Assembly (NCBI GenBank): GCA_029259455.1
Contig: JAPDIT010000041.1
Span: 1-13,292 of the forward strand
DNA length: 13,292 nt
Direction: 5' to 3'
Source: Archaeoglobi archaeon
Lineage (GTDB): Archaea; Halobacteriota; Archaeoglobi; Archaeoglobales; Archaeoglobaceae
Shown: in pieces, positions 1 through 6,691 of the stretch
Position numbering within the stretch: position 1 is the stretch's first letter
Layout of the letters: every line of letters starts with the position of its first letter
Program-made: the position numbers and the translations under genes
The notes under the pieces: model-generated
What the model was told of the DNA's origin: nothing
What the model saw: the letters and a program-made list of their open reading frames with translations, nothing else
The model's database searches: none

Positions 1-1
1 A

Positions 2-74
2 TGCCGAGGGGGGGATTCGAACCCCCGACCTCCTGATTATGAGTCAGGCGCCCCGCCAGCTAGGCTACCTCGGC
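2..74 (-). tRNA. tRNA-Met (anticodon CAT), probably elongator
   Basis: Read on the minus strand this folds as a complete 73-nt cloverleaf. It has a 7-bp acceptor stem (GCCGAGG/CCTCGGC), a 4-bp D stem with a GG-containing loop, an anticodon stem CCTGA/TCAGG closing the loop CTCATAA (anticodon CAT), a 5-nt variable region, a 5-bp GGGGG/CCCCC T stem with loop TTCGAAT, and discriminator A. CCA is not encoded and no intron is seen. A CAT anticodon can belong to initiator Met, elongator Met, or Ile2 after C34 modification. The GCC... acceptor start differs from the AGC... start I recall for archaeal initiators and the GGG... start of Ile2, so elongator Met is preferred. The identity call rests on remembered consensus. 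Confidence 0.92.
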
Positions 75-97
75 TCACTCCTTTTTAACCAACTTGA

Positions 98-105
98 ATT
101 AAAAC
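98..105 (-). promoter_or_regulatory. Box A (TATA) of the tRNA gene
   Basis: On the minus strand the element GTTTTAAT is centred about 27 nt upstream of the mature tRNA 5' end (74). That is the expected box A spacing for an archaeal promoter. It lies back to back with the gyrA promoter. Confidence 0.5.
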
Positions 106-117
106 TCTTTCGCTCAA

Positions 118-127
118 AGTTTTAAAC
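118..127 (+). promoter_or_regulatory. Box A of gyrA; leaderless start likely
   Basis: AGTTTTAAAC is centred about 25 nt before the gyrA ATG at 148, and the bases just before the ATG are pyrimidine-rich with no Shine-Dalgarno. Transcription is therefore inferred to start at or next to the A of the start codon. Confidence 0.5.
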
Positions 128-147
128 ACTCCCGTTGATTTTTCTCA

Positions 148-2496
148 ATGGAGCTACTCAGGGACATCAGCGAGGAGTTGAAGAGTTCTTACATAGACTA
201 CGCGATGAGCGTTATTGTTGGCAGAGCACTTCCAGATGTGAGAGACGGCCTCAAGCCCGTTCAGAGAAGAATCTTATACGCGATGTACGAGATGGGGCTG
301 TTCAGCAACCGTCCCTACAGAAAATCTGCCAGAATAGTCGGAGAGGTTCTGGGTAAGTATCACCCACACGGCGATTCTGCAGTTTATGATGCCTTGGTTA
401 GAATGGCGCAGGACTTTGTGATGCGCTATCCCCTAATTGACGGCCAGGGGAACTTTGGAAGCATTGACGGCGACTTTCCGGCGGCAATGAGGTACACCGA
501 AGCAAGGCTCACGAAGATTGCAGAGGAGATGCTTGCCGACGTAGACAAGGACACCGTCGACTTCATGCCCAACTTTGATGCCACCCTTAAGGAGCCGGTT
601 GTTCTACCATCGAAGATACCGAACCTGCTGATCAACGGTTCAAGCGGAATAGCTGTTGGAATGGCGACCAACATGCCACCTCACAACCTAGCTGAAGTCT
701 GCGACGGCATCATCGCCTACATCCAGAACCCCAAAATATCCATCCAAGGGCTCATGAAGTACATCAAAGGCCCGGACTTTCCAACTGGAGGCGTTATAGT
801 TGGAACTGACGGAATCAGAGAGGCATATCTTACCGGAAAGGGTAAGGTGATAGTCAGGGGAAGGGTTGAGGTTGAGAAAAATGTCATCATAATAAGAGAA
901 GTGCCCTACATGGTGAACAAGGCAAGGCTTGTCGAGAGCATCGCAGAACTTGCTAAGGACAAGATAGGCGAGATAAGGACGATAAGGGATGAGTCGGACA
1001 GGGAGGGAATTAGAGTTGTCATAGAGCTCAAGTCCGGTTCAAATCCAGATACAGTTATCAAGAAGCTCTACGCTTACTCCAACCTCCAGACGACCTTCGG
1101 AATCATAAACCTCGCCCTCGTTGATAATGAGCCGAGGATTCTCAACCTTAAAGATCTCATTGCCCTCTTTGTAGATCACAGAAGGGAAATTGTGAGGAGA
1201 AGAACAAAATACGAGCTTGAAAAAGCAAGAGAAAGGTTGCACATCGTAGAGGGTTTGAAGATCGTTGTTGAGGATATTGACAACGCCATCAGCATTATAA
1301 AGTCCTCCTCTTCCCCTTCTGAGGCGAAGGAGAGGTTAATTGAAAACTATGCTCTATCCACAAAACAGGCCGATGCCGTGCTGCAGATGCGCCTTCAGAA
1401 ATTAACTGCAATGGAGATTGACGCTCTTCTCAAAGAATATGAAGAACTTAGAGAGAAAATAGCGGAATACGAGTCCATTCTTGCAAGTCCTGAAAAGATA
1501 GACGCCATAATTGTAGAGGAGATAAAGGAGATAAGGGAAAAGTACGGCGACGGAAGGAGAACTGAAATTACTGGCGTTGCGGAGGAGATATCAGCATCCG
1601 ACCTCATAGATGAAGAGGAAAATGCAGTTCTGATCACTGCCGAAGGATATGCGAAGCGCATGTCTTTGGACGAGTTTAGAGTGCAGTCGAGAGGTGGTGT
1701 TGGAGTCATAGGAGCGAGCACTCCAGAGGGTGACGAAATAGCGGTTTTCAGAGTATGCAACTCCACAGACAAGTTGCTGATTTTCACCAACACCGGTAGA
1801 GTATTCTGGATTAACGCATACGAGATTCCGAAAATGGACAGAACGGCAAGGGGGACAACCATAAAAAGGCTGGTAAAGCTCGAAAACGGTGAGAAGGTTG
1901 TCTCTGCTCTGGGTGTCAGGAATTTCGACGAGAAAACGGTGGTTATTCTCTCCCCGGATGGCTACATAAAGAAGGTACCGCTGATCGAGTTCGAGAATGC
2001 GAAGAGGGCGGGAATTAGAGCGTCTGCGGGAGAGATTCAGCAGGTTGAAGTTCTTGAAGGGGACAGCATATTCATCGCAACAGCTAACGGAAACGTTGTG
2101 AGGCTGAGGGAGTCAGATGTGCCTGCATACGGCAGAAATGCAAAAGGTGTTATAGCTATTAAGCTCAGAGAGGGCGACAGGGTAGCTTGGATGAGCGCTT
2201 CTGAAGGAGAGCATTTGCTTATGCTGACAGAAAAAGGCTACGGAAAAAGATGCAGAGCTGATGAGTTCAGGTTCATTGGAAGGGGCTCAATGGGTATGAT
2301 AGGCTACAGAATTTCCGAAAAGACTGGCAAGCTGGCGTTCATAGCAGCATGCAACGGAGAAGAGGTACTCATCATGAGTGAGGACGGATACTGCATAAGG
2401 ATCGACTCCTCAACCATACCGGTGCAGGGCAGATACTCATCTGGAGTTGTTGTGGCAAGAAAAGGTGTGAAGAGAGTCGCGATTAAAAAGGCTTAA
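148..2496 (+). CDS. gyrA: DNA gyrase subunit A
   Basis: Breakage-reunion subunit of the type IIA topoisomerase that introduces negative supercoils using ATP, together with GyrB. The 782 residues start at the family's usual N-terminus (MELLRDISEELKSSYIDYAM). The winged-helix/DNA-gate domain carries HPHGDSAVYD at 72-81; S77 and D81 match E. coli S83 and D87 of the quinolone region. The catalytic tyrosine is Y116 in RYTEAR (E. coli Y122). A tower and coiled-coil region follows, then a beta-pinwheel C-terminal domain from about residue 480. The GyrA box at 513-519 reads QSRGGVG instead of QRRGGKG. The protein is shorter than E. coli GyrA (875) and lacks an acidic tail. gyrB is not beside it; a tRNA lies upstream. 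The stop is one base from the stop of the convergent reductase gene. A bacterial-type gyrase in a hyperthermophilic archaeon is generally taken as ancient transfer. Confidence 0.97.
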   Translation: MELLRDISEELKSSYIDYAMSVIVGRALPDVRDGLKPVQRRILYAMYEMGLFSNRPYRKSARIVGEVLGKYHPHGDSAVYDALVRMAQDFVMRYPLIDGQGNFGSIDGDFPAAMRYTEARLTKIAEEMLADVDKDTVDFMPNFDATLKEPVVLPSKIPNLLINGSSGIAVGMATNMPPHNLAEVCDGIIAYIQNPKISIQGLMKYIKGPDFPTGGVIVGTDGIREAYLTGKGKVIVRGRVEVEKNVIIIREVPYMVNKARLVESIAELAKDKIGEIRTIRDESDREGIRVVIELKSGSNPDTVIKKLYAYSNLQTTFGIINLALVDNEPRILNLKDLIALFVDHRREIVRRRTKYELEKARERLHIVEGLKIVVEDIDNAISIIKSSSSPSEAKERLIENYALSTKQADAVLQMRLQKLTAMEIDALLKEYEELREKIAEYESILASPEKIDAIIVEEIKEIREKYGDGRRTEITGVAEEISASDLIDEEENAVLITAEGYAKRMSLDEFRVQSRGGVGVIGASTPEGDEIAVFRVCNSTDKLLIFTNTGRVFWINAYEIPKMDRTARGTTIKRLVKLENGEKVVSALGVRNFDEKTVVILSPDGYIKKVPLIEFENAKRAGIRASAGEIQQVEVLEGDSIFIATANGNVVRLRESDVPAYGRNAKGVIAIKLREGDRVAWMSASEGEHLLMLTEKGYGKRCRADEFRFIGRGSMGMIGYRISEKTGKLAFIAACNGEEVLIMSEDGYCIRIDSSTIPVQGRYSSGVVVARKGVKRVAIKKA

Positions 2497-2497
2497 G

Positions 2498-3661
2498 TTA
2501 AAACAGATCTTTGAGATCCCAGAGAAGCTTCGGATGTGCCTTCAAAAGCTCCTTGACTATGGCAGCAACGCTCATTTCTCTCAAATTTTTGCCTGCAATC
2601 GCTCCGGCAAGCTTGTTGAGGACTGCATCATCCATGTCGATGAACTTCAGCTGAAGCTTTTTGTTCCGCCTGAGCCTCTTTCCAAAATCATTCTTCCACA
2701 GCTCATCGTACCTTCTCAGGAAGCTCGCTGAGAAGTCGTTTTTCTGCACAGCCTCGGCAGCAACCTTTCCCGCATAGTAACCGGCAGACAGTGCGTTGGC
2801 TATTCCACCTCCGGTTATCGGGTCTGCGTGATAGGCGGCATCTCCTGCAAGCATTATGTTGTCTGCCACAGCAGTCTCAATTTCCCCGTAAACTGGCACA
2901 GCTCCCGCAACAAACTCGATGATTTTACCCTCAATCCCCTCTTTCTCTATGAAAGCATCAAGGTATTCTTTAGCTGTTTTTTCAGCCATCCTCGGCAAAA
3001 CACCGATTCCAACGTTAGCAGAACCATTCCCTTTCGGAAATATCCATGCATAACCCCCCGGAGCGGTCTCTCTGCCGAGGTAGAAGTAAGTATAGTTTTC
3101 GTCAATATCCAGCCCCGTCATCAGGTATTGAGCACAGCTTTCAACCTCATTCAGCTTGAGGGTTCTTATGATTCCAGCTTTTCTGCCAATCTTGCTCTCG
3201 ACACCATCAGCACCGATTAAAATTTTCGTCTCAACCTCCCACTCCTCTCCGAGCCTCCTCAACTTCAGCTTTACTTTCCCATCTCTCCTCTCGAAGTCAA
3301 CCATCGCAGTTTTAACGTAAACCTCCGCTCCAGCCCTAGCTGCAAGCCTCGCAACATGGCGGTCAAAGATTTTCCTCTCAAGGACGTAACCAACCTCATT
3401 TCCTGCCATCTCTTCTGACATCACGATTTCCGTTTTGTCGGGAGCGTAGATTTTCGCCCCTATCACCTCAGCAGCTATCCACTTCTTATCAACTTCGAAG
3501 AACTTCTCGATGCTCTCCCTGCTTATTCCCTCAGCGCATCTCACAGGTGTACCGATTTCCTGTCTCTTTTCTACCAGAAGAACGTTCAATCCCTGCTCTG
3601 CAGCAGTTTTCGCTGCCATGCTCCCCGCTGGCCCCGCTCCCACAACCACGACATCGTACAT
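2498..3661 (-). CDS. Geranylgeranyl reductase (digeranylgeranylglycerophospholipid reductase)
   Basis: FAD-dependent reductase that saturates the geranylgeranyl chains of archaeal ether lipids at the membrane. 387 residues from the ATG at 3661. The N-terminal Rossmann motif GAGPAG (8-13) leads to the ribose-binding E31. Next comes the family motif RCAEGIS, with C42 at the place of the conserved active-site-region cysteine. GADGVESKIGR lies mid-protein, then the lipid-pocket signature GGYAWIFPKG, then the second FAD motif LAGDAAYHADPITGGGI. An upstream in-frame ATG at 3730 would add 23 unrelated residues inside the ferredoxin gene. The 3661 start is preferred because GGAGGTGGAG lies just before it and its A is shared with the ferredoxin TGA (TGATG), indicating translational coupling. 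An Archaeoglobus enzyme of this type has been characterised, and a Methanosarcina homologue needs its neighbouring ferredoxin (both recalled from literature). Confidence 0.93.
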   Translation of the reverse strand: MYDVVVVGAGPAGSMAAKTAAEQGLNVLLVEKRQEIGTPVRCAEGISRESIEKFFEVDKKWIAAEVIGAKIYAPDKTEIVMSEEMAGNEVGYVLERKIFDRHVARLAARAGAEVYVKTAMVDFERRDGKVKLKLRRLGEEWEVETKILIGADGVESKIGRKAGIIRTLKLNEVESCAQYLMTGLDIDENYTYFYLGRETAPGGYAWIFPKGNGSANVGIGVLPRMAEKTAKEYLDAFIEKEGIEGKIIEFVAGAVPVYGEIETAVADNIMLAGDAAYHADPITGGGIANALSAGYYAGKVAAEAVQKNDFSASFLRRYDELWKNDFGKRLRRNKKLQLKFIDMDDAVLNKLAGAIAGKNLREMSVAAIVKELLKAHPKLLWDLKDLF

Positions 3662-3849
3662 CACTCCACCTCCACAATTGCCAGTGCTCCCATTGGACAC
3701 ATTTTCACGCAGATACTGCAGCCAGTACACTTATCATCGTAAATTTCGAGAAAAGTTTCGACGAGTTCATTGGCATCTGCGGGACAGACAGCAACACATG
3801 CCCCGCAGTAAGCGCACTTTCTTCTGTCAACGACAGCCTTTCTTGCCAT
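3661..3849 (-). CDS. Two-[4Fe-4S] ferredoxin, probable electron donor to geranylgeranyl reductase
   Basis: A 62-residue soluble bacterial-type ferredoxin with two complete CxxCxxCxxxCP sets: C12, C15, C18, C22 and C41, C44, C47, C51. The last cysteine of each set partners the opposite cluster in the usual fold. It starts at the ATG at 3849, has no Shine-Dalgarno, and lies 36 bp after the polyferredoxin stop, with a TATA element inside a perfect palindrome in the gap. Its stop codon shares a base with the start of the reductase gene, so the two proteins are probably made together. From the known pairing of ferredoxin and geranylgeranyl reductase in Methanosarcina, I infer that it feeds electrons to the lipid reductase. 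Confidence 0.92.
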   Translation of the reverse strand: MARKAVVDRRKCAYCGACVAVCPADANELVETFLEIYDDKCTGCSICVKMCPMGALAIVEVE

Positions 3850-3865
3850 GGAAGAAAGAAAAAAT

Positions 3866-3879
3866 GCAAATATATTTGC
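3866..3879 (-). promoter_or_regulatory. Palindrome containing the box A of the ferredoxin-reductase unit
   Basis: GCAAATATATTTGC is a perfect 14-bp palindrome whose centre (AAATATATTT) is a good box A, about 24 nt before the ferredoxin ATG at 3849. That spacing predicts a leaderless transcript. The overlap of a dyad with the TATA element would let a dimeric repressor block TBP. The regulator is unknown. The palindrome is seen directly; promoter and operator roles are inferred. Confidence 0.45.
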
Positions 3880-3885
3880 TTTTCG

Positions 3886-5064
3886 TTACACCTCTTCCTT
3901 AAGCTCCTTTACCTCAATAGCTTCAACTGGACAGTTCACCACGCAAAGACCACAGGCGGTGCAGTCTTCGCTCACCCTCCCAACAGCCTTTCCGTTGACA
4001 ATCTCTATCGTGTTGCCGTTGTAGCTCACAGGGCACACTGACTCGCAAATTCCGCAGCCGATACAAACCTCTCCAACTATGATTTCCTTCTTTTTACCCC
4101 TCTCAACCCTCCTGAACTCAACCTCTATTTCTTCTCTCAGCTTTCTGTTTATCTTTATTGCCTCGCCCGGACAGTACCTCTCGCATGTGCCGCAGAAGTT
4201 GCATCTGTCGCTGAAAACAACCCTCTTTTCCGGATCGTAGACATAGGAAATGGCGCTGTTTGGACAGATGTCTCTGCAGACAGTGCAATCCTCAAGGCAC
4301 TTCTCCCTGCTCCACTTCTGCTCTCCCTCAAATATCTTCTCAACCTTTATCGCTCCCGTAGGACAGACTTCGCTGCACATTCCGCACGTGGAGCAGGAGC
4401 CCTCATCAACGATAACCGTTCCGATTACAGCATCTTTTGCCTGTTCGAATATCCTGCACGAGTCGCAGCGAACTATAATGACATCCATCGGGCAGATCTT
4501 CGAACAGATTTCACAGTAAATACACTTGCTCTCGTCGATAACGGGTTTTCCGTGATAAATCTTAACCGCTTTAGTCGGACAGTTCTCAACACAGAGCCTG
4601 CATTCAATACATCCTTCTCCTATGCTTATCTCTCCTCTCCTCAACTTCTTAAGGTCGACTCTCCTCACAACCTTAATCGCATCTCTCGGACATGTTTTCA
4701 TACAGAGTGAGCATAAAATACAGTCGTGAGGATTTACATCCACTTTCTTAAATCCCAACTCTTCTTTCAAAATTTCAGTATAAATTCCACCTTCTTTACC
4801 ATTTCTGTAGAACTTCAAGGCCCCAAACTGGCAGAAGTCGCTGCAAGTTCCGCAGACGGCACAGTCCTCGCTTATTTCCACTTCGAATCCTTTGCCATTC
4901 CTAATTACGCTAATCGCTGACTTGGGGCAGACCGACTCGCACATTCCACATCCGACGCACTTATCGGTGCTGAAGTAAAGGTAATTCCCCCTCTCCTCAT
5001 CTCTTGCGACCTCTATGATGCTATCACCTCCTTTTGCCTCTGCCGGGAATGGTTTTATAAGCAT
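3886..5064 (-). CDS. Polyferredoxin with ten [4Fe-4S] cysteine sets
   Basis: A 392-residue electron-transfer protein made almost entirely of ferredoxin repeats, resembling FwdF/MvhB-type polyferredoxins of methanogens. Ten cysteine quartets begin at C36, C68, C115, C152, C181, C224, C256, C288, C334 and C368. Nine have CxxCxxCxxxC spacing. The seventh is CxxxCxxCxxxCP (C256, C260, C263, C267). The second ends in CQ instead of CP. An extra CxxC (C200, C203) follows the fifth. No signal peptide or membrane segment is seen, so it is probably cytoplasmic. The only in-frame ATG ahead of the first cluster is at 5064, but a strong Shine-Dalgarno and a TATA element lie inside or just after it (see findings), so the true start is uncertain by about 18 residues. 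It lies just upstream of the ferredoxin and lipid reductase genes, which may share its electron flow. Membership in a formylmethanofuran dehydrogenase or hydrogenase complex cannot be excluded. Confidence 0.9.
   Translation of the reverse strand: MLIKPFPAEAKGGDSIIEVARDEERGNYLYFSTDKCVGCGMCESVCPKSAISVIRNGKGFEVEISEDCAVCGTCSDFCQFGALKFYRNGKEGGIYTEILKEELGFKKVDVNPHDCILCSLCMKTCPRDAIKVVRRVDLKKLRRGEISIGEGCIECRLCVENCPTKAVKIYHGKPVIDESKCIYCEICSKICPMDVIIVRCDSCRIFEQAKDAVIGTVIVDEGSCSTCGMCSEVCPTGAIKVEKIFEGEQKWSREKCLEDCTVCRDICPNSAISYVYDPEKRVVFSDRCNFCGTCERYCPGEAIKINRKLREEIEVEFRRVERGKKKEIIVGEVCIGCGICESVCPVSYNGNTIEIVNGKAVGRVSEDCTACGLCVVNCPVEAIEVKELKEEV
5021..5029 (-). promoter_or_regulatory. Strong Shine-Dalgarno inside the polyferredoxin N-terminal coding region
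   Basis: On the minus strand GGAGGTGAT is a full match to the archaeal anti-Shine-Dalgarno. It lies about 35 nt downstream of the ATG at 5064. The in-frame codons after it are AGC ATC ATA GAG GTC, with no ATG, GTG or TTG at normal spacing. It may be chance (it encodes Gly-Gly-Asp) or may mark a non-canonical ATA/ATC start. Confidence 0.3.
5052..5061 (-). promoter_or_regulatory. Candidate box A overlapping the annotated polyferredoxin start
   Basis: On the minus strand CTTATAAAAC fits box A better than the alternative upstream (CTTATACG, 5096-5103). It sits within the first codons of the longest polyferredoxin reading frame. Transcription from it would begin near 5030 and exclude the ATG at 5064. 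Confidence 0.3.
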
Positions 5065-5086
5065 TTTGGTTAGTATAACTCTTGCA

Positions 5087-5110
5087 GTATCGATACGTAT
5101 AAGTTCGTAT
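5087..5110. promoter_or_regulatory. Overlapping palindromes in the divergent promoter region
   Basis: The 80-bp gap between the divergent polyferredoxin and DUF63 genes holds the perfect palindromes GTATCGATAC (5087-5096) and ATACGTAT (5093-5100). A further CGTAT at 5106-5110 forms an ATACG/CGTAT inverted pair with 5093-5097. Such stacked half-sites between two start points resemble a transcription-factor site. No known regulator is assigned. Confidence 0.3.
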
Positions 5111-5117
5111 GGTAAGG

Positions 5118-5125
5118 TTATTTAA
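5118..5125 (+). promoter_or_regulatory. Box A of the DUF63-SAM hydrolase-DUF61 operon
   Basis: TTATTTAA is centred about 24 nt before the ATG at 5145, with no Shine-Dalgarno between. A leaderless transcript is inferred. A nearer ATG at 5129 runs into a stop after three codons and is out of frame. Confidence 0.45.
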
Positions 5126-5144
5126 CTGATGGCAAATTAGCTCC

Positions 5145-5939
5145 ATGGATGTCTGGGGGTTTATAAAGGAATACTACATCGACTCGATTGTTTACAAAGA
5201 GGGTTACAACGTCGTGAACACGCTCACGTGGGCTGCAATTCTTATTGTTGCCGTTTACGCCCTTTACAAATTTCTTGGCAAGAGGCTTGAGTTTGACGAA
5301 AAGTTCGTTTATGCGAACATTCCGTATGTTCTTCTCGGGTCATCTGTAAGGGTTGTGGAGGATGCGGGATTTCTCAGCCCGCCCGTTTCCTACATCTTCA
5401 TGACGCCTTTCATCTACATCCTTATCTTCTTGATAGCCTTTCCAACTCTTCTGGTATCTCTTAAGTTTTATGGGGAGAAGTATTACAAACTCTATTCAGC
5501 CGTTGGAATCATTCTGGCTGCGGGAGTTCTTGTTCTTCTTTTCACGAACCTTCCTGTTGTTAACGCTTGGGTCATTCCGGCCGGTGTTGGTCTTGCAGCG
5601 GCCATCACAACACTCTTTTACGCAAGCTCGCTCAAACCGATGAAAAACAACCTCAGCATGCTGGTCATGTTCTCCCACATGCTTGACGGATTCGAGACTT
5701 TTTTTGGCATCTCATATTTAGGATACTGGGAACTTCACGTCCTCCCCGGATACCTTATTAGAAAGTTCGGTCCAGCTTCATTACCTTTGGTAAAGTTTTT
5801 CGTGTTCTACGCCATTATCTATCTTCTGGACACCTCCGAAGAAGATAAAAACCTCAAGAACTACATAAAATTCGTTCTGGTTGTCCTCGGCCTTGCACCG
5901 GGACTGAGGGATGGAATAAGGATGATGTTCGGGACATGA
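5145..5939 (+). CDS. DUF63 family integral membrane protein
   Basis: 264 residues, an archaeal polytopic membrane protein of unknown function that I recognise as DUF63 from the N-terminal pattern YNVVNTLTW (21-29), GSSVRVVEDAG (65-75) and the C-terminal LGLAPGLRDGIRMMFG (248-263). Hydrophobic segments lie at about 27-44, 55-66, 84-106, 117-135, 141-160, 171-190, 213-228 and 240-251, so six to eight membrane helices are likely. Conserved-looking charged residues sit within or beside them: R69, E72, D73; H178, D181, E184 in FSHMLDGFETF; R255, D256, R259. This suggests buried polar function such as transport or membrane enzymology, but no reaction can be assigned. It is the first gene of a tight operon; its stop overlaps the next start (ATGA). 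Confidence 0.85.
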   Translation: MDVWGFIKEYYIDSIVYKEGYNVVNTLTWAAILIVAVYALYKFLGKRLEFDEKFVYANIPYVLLGSSVRVVEDAGFLSPPVSYIFMTPFIYILIFLIAFPTLLVSLKFYGEKYYKLYSAVGIILAAGVLVLLFTNLPVVNAWVIPAGVGLAAAITTLFYASSLKPMKNNLSMLVMFSHMLDGFETFFGISYLGYWELHVLPGYLIRKFGPASLPLVKFFVFYAIIYLLDTSEEDKNLKNYIKFVLVVLGLAPGLRDGIRMMFGT

Positions 5940-6691
5940 AGGTCGTAACACTGCTGACGGACTTCGGGGACTTCTATCCGGGAGTGATGAAGGGAGTCAT
6001 TCTCAGCCTCTCTCCTGAGGCGAGGATTGTCGACATAACCCACAGCATTGAACCCCAGAACGTCTTTCAGGGTGCTTTCCTCCTCTACCACTCCTACAGG
6101 TACTTCAGGGATGCCGTGCACATGGCGGTTGTTGATCCGGAGGTGGGGACGGAAAGGAGAGCTGTTGTGGTAGAGAGTAAGAACTACTTTTTCGTCGGCC
6201 CTGACAACGGAATCCTTTACCCTTCAGCGGTTGAAGACGGAATTAAAGCAGTTTACTCAATCAAGGAAGAGATATCCGAGCTGGTCGGGGAGCTTTCCAC
6301 AACCTTCCACGGAAGGGATATTTTTGCTCCTGCAGCAGCAATGGTTGTGAATGGAGACTACACCTACTTCGAGGAATTTGACAGCAGAGAGCTGAAAAAG
6401 CTCGAACTATTTGATTACTCGGTTTGCGATAGCAAGGTAAAATGTAGAGTTGTTTACGTTGACAGATTCGGAAACATTATCACAAATCTGAGGGAAGTAA
6501 GAGGGAAAGGGTTTTACTGCAATGGCATTGAATTTCCCTTGGTGAAGACTTACTCGGATGTGAGTAAAGGTGAGTCTCTCTCCCTGATAGGGAGTTTCGG
6601 AACCCTTGAGCTTAGCGTGAGAGAAGGCAGTGCCGCTGAAATGCTCGGAATTGAGAGAGGGGGAGGATGGATAGAACTGGAGGTTTTGTGA
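5936..6691 (+). CDS. S-adenosyl-L-methionine hydrolase (adenosine-forming), DUF62 family
   Basis: 251 residues of the SAM hydroxide adenosyltransferase family, related to SalL chlorinase and fluorinase; archaeal members split SAM with water into adenosine and methionine. The N-terminal LLTDFGDFYPGVMKG (6-20) is the family signature, followed by IVDITHSIEPQ (31-41). The catalytic triad used for the hydroxide activity is visible as D67 (VVDPEVGTERR), R74 and H125 (TTFHGRDIF), at nearly the same positions as in the Pyrococcus enzyme (D68, R75, H127, recalled). The C-terminal beta-domain includes YVDRFGNIITN. No halide-enzyme loop insertion is evident. It begins with a 4-base ATGA overlap on the DUF63 gene and abuts the DUF61 gene, so the three are probably co-translated. 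Why a cell would destroy SAM here is unexplained. Confidence 0.9.
   Translation: MKVVTLLTDFGDFYPGVMKGVILSLSPEARIVDITHSIEPQNVFQGAFLLYHSYRYFRDAVHMAVVDPEVGTERRAVVVESKNYFFVGPDNGILYPSAVEDGIKAVYSIKEEISELVGELSTTFHGRDIFAPAAAMVVNGDYTYFEEFDSRELKKLELFDYSVCDSKVKCRVVYVDRFGNIITNLREVRGKGFYCNGIEFPLVKTYSDVSKGESLSLIGSFGTLELSVREGSAAEMLGIERGGGWIELEVL

Noticed and set aside
1395..1862. 155-codon open frame antisense to gyrA
   Set aside because: Lies wholly inside the strongly supported gyrA and its translation resembles no protein family; a codon-bias shadow.
3662..3730. Upstream ATG giving geranylgeranyl reductase 23 extra residues
   Set aside because: The extension lies inside the ferredoxin gene and precedes the Rossmann fold; the ATG at 3661 has GGAGGTGGAG and a stop/start overlap.
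3510..4041. Two overlapping plus-strand frames of 130 and 164 codons
   Set aside because: They cover the antisense of the reductase, ferredoxin and polyferredoxin genes; low-complexity Cys/His/Pro content mirrors the cysteine codons on the other strand.
5087..5096. GTATCGATAC as an integration (att) or replication-origin element
   Set aside because: Single short palindrome without flanking repeats, integrase or origin-binding genes; an operator is simpler.
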